Assembly (NCBI RefSeq): GCF_003086695.1
Contig: NZ_CP025999.1
Coordinates: 3,120,189 to 3,184,188 of the forward strand
Direction of reading: 5' to 3'
DNA: 64,000 nt
Origin: Stenotrophomonas sp. SAU14A_NAIMI4_8
GTDB lineage: Bacteria > Pseudomonadota > Gammaproteobacteria > Xanthomonadales > Xanthomonadaceae
The notes beneath the pieces were generated by a model. That model worked only from the letters and a program-made list of their open reading frames with translations, was not told the DNA's origin and did not search any database. A program made the translations under genes and the position numbers. This document shows, in pieces, positions 63,499 to 64,000 of this stretch. Numbering within the stretch: position 1 is the stretch's first letter; every line of letters starts with the position of its first letter.

Positions 63499-64000
63499 TG
63501 AAGTGACCCCCTGAAGTTGGACAGGTGGGGGATCAGGCGGCCAGCGCGGCCTGCTCCCGGTACTGTACGGGGCTCAAGCCCTTTAGTTTCAAGCGGATAC
63601 GATTCTCGTTGTAGTACCGGATGTACTCCACCAGCCCAGCTTCCAGGCTATCGATGCTGTCAAAGGTGTTCAGGTAGAAAAATTCCGACTTCAGGGTCCC
63701 GAAGAAGCTTTCCATGGCCGCGTTGTCCAGGCAGTTGCCACGCCGGGACATGCTCTGTTTCAGCGAGTGCTTTTCGAGCTTGTGGCGGTAGTTTTCGTGC
63801 TGGTAGTGCCAGCCTTGGTCGGAGTGGATCATCGGACGATCTTCCGGTGAAAGCCTCCTGATCGCTTGGTCCAGCATTTCACCCACCAGGTCAAACACGG
63901 GCCGGCGCTTCATCTGGTATGCCACGATTTCGCCGTTGTAGAGGTCCATGATCGGCGAAAGATAGAGCTTCATGCCCTGCACCTTGAACTCGGTTACATC
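63499..64000 (-). mobile_element. IS3-family insertion sequence, partial (runs off window)
   Basis: The end TGAAGTGACCCCCTGAAG matches the usual terminal sequence of IS3-family elements. It contains the C-terminal half of a transposase on the minus strand. The other end and the target duplication lie outside the window. It has inserted into composite element G. Confidence 0.85.
63533..64000 (-). CDS. IS3-family transposase, integrase core, 3' part
   Basis: 156 codons open to the window edge; the 5' part is outside. The DDE integrase core is visible: DVTEF (first Asp), MIHSDQGWHYQHENY (second Asp) and NAAMESFFGTLKSEFF (Glu), followed by YIRYYNENRIRLKLKG near the C-terminus. This resembles the IS150-like OrfB group, normally expressed by programmed frameshift from OrfA. 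Its GC content is lower than the neighbouring genes, in keeping with recent transfer. Confidence 0.93.
   Translation of the reverse strand, partial: DVTEFKVQGMKLYLSPIMDLYNGEIVAYQMKRRPVFDLVGEMLDQAIRRLSPEDRPMIHSDQGWHYQHENYRHKLEKHSLKQSMSRRGNCLDNAAMESFFGTLKSEFFYLNTFDSIDSLEAGLVEYIRYYNENRIRLKLKGLSPVQYREQAALAA

Overview
The window is a high-GC, gene-dense chromosomal segment. Gene content (RpoE/RseA/MucD-type operon followed by lepA-lepB-rnc-era-recO, metG, a stand-alone RnfB, a ligase-associated DNA repair cassette) and above all the abundant palindromic GTAG-headed repeats ending in GTAG/CTAC point to Xanthomonadaceae, most likely Stenotrophomonas of the maltophilia group, whose genomes are known to carry such SMAG repeats. 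The species call is an inference from gene content and repeats; no rRNA or tRNA gene was seen in the window.

Layout. 0-9 kb: tail of a DUF502 membrane protein, queuosine-precursor transporter, DUF885 peptidase-like protein, VOC protein, DUF2147 protein, metG, a HAD-IB phosphatase, a soluble RnfB-like ferredoxin, a small protein behind a strongly structured leader, and RidA. 9-16 kb: mprF facing an AcvB/VirJ lipid hydrolase, then small membrane, oxidoreductase-like and HD proteins, a transglutaminase/TPR protein and YjdM. 16-21.8 kb: YegD-type Hsp70, YkgJ zinc cluster protein, an ECF sigma/anti-sigma/DUF4097 operon and a small MscS channel. 21.8-23.2 kb: 1.35 kb with no convincing gene, made of tandem SMAG units flanked by two long-stem composite elements. 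23.2-36.6 kb: DksA-like zinc finger, DUF2058, YgjP-like metallopeptidase, a degenerate RsuA-family protein, a phospholipase D/cardiolipin synthase, HDOD protein, Leu/Phe/Val dehydrogenase, a subtilisin autotransporter with a lipobox, thiolase, two paralogous Ala-rich lipoproteins, and AidB. 36.7-42.4 kb: four overlapping genes (exonuclease, ATP-dependent ligase, DEXH helicase, phosphoesterase) forming one DNA repair cassette. 42.4-51.4 kb: FAD monooxygenase, cold-shock protein, MTA/MTI phosphorylase-hpt-nagZ purine and cell-wall salvage run, FrnE, CYTH protein, rlmD, and a receiver-Hpt protein. 51.4-52.4 kb: a second repeat array. 52.4-61.1 kb: the minus-strand block rpoE-rseA-mucD, lepA-lepB-DUF4845-rnc-era-recO. 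61.3-63.4 kb: fused beta-oxidation enzyme. The right edge is an IS3-family element running off the window.

The most unusual content is non-coding. Seven related 110-270 bp composite elements each carry a 20-25 bp inverted repeat whose sequence differs from copy to copy while its two arms stay complementary. They enclose a loop with a shared GGACGTA-type box and are bordered by a GACAG...CTGTC box on one side and a 6-bp microsatellite plus a GCAGGGC hairpin on the other. A separate family of about eleven GGGGTC...GACCCC hairpins, three tandem arrays with different periods (142/144, about 170 and 33 bp), and a long-range structured leader at 7.9-8.1 kb complete the picture. No transposase of the REP-associated (RAYT) type is present here to explain them.
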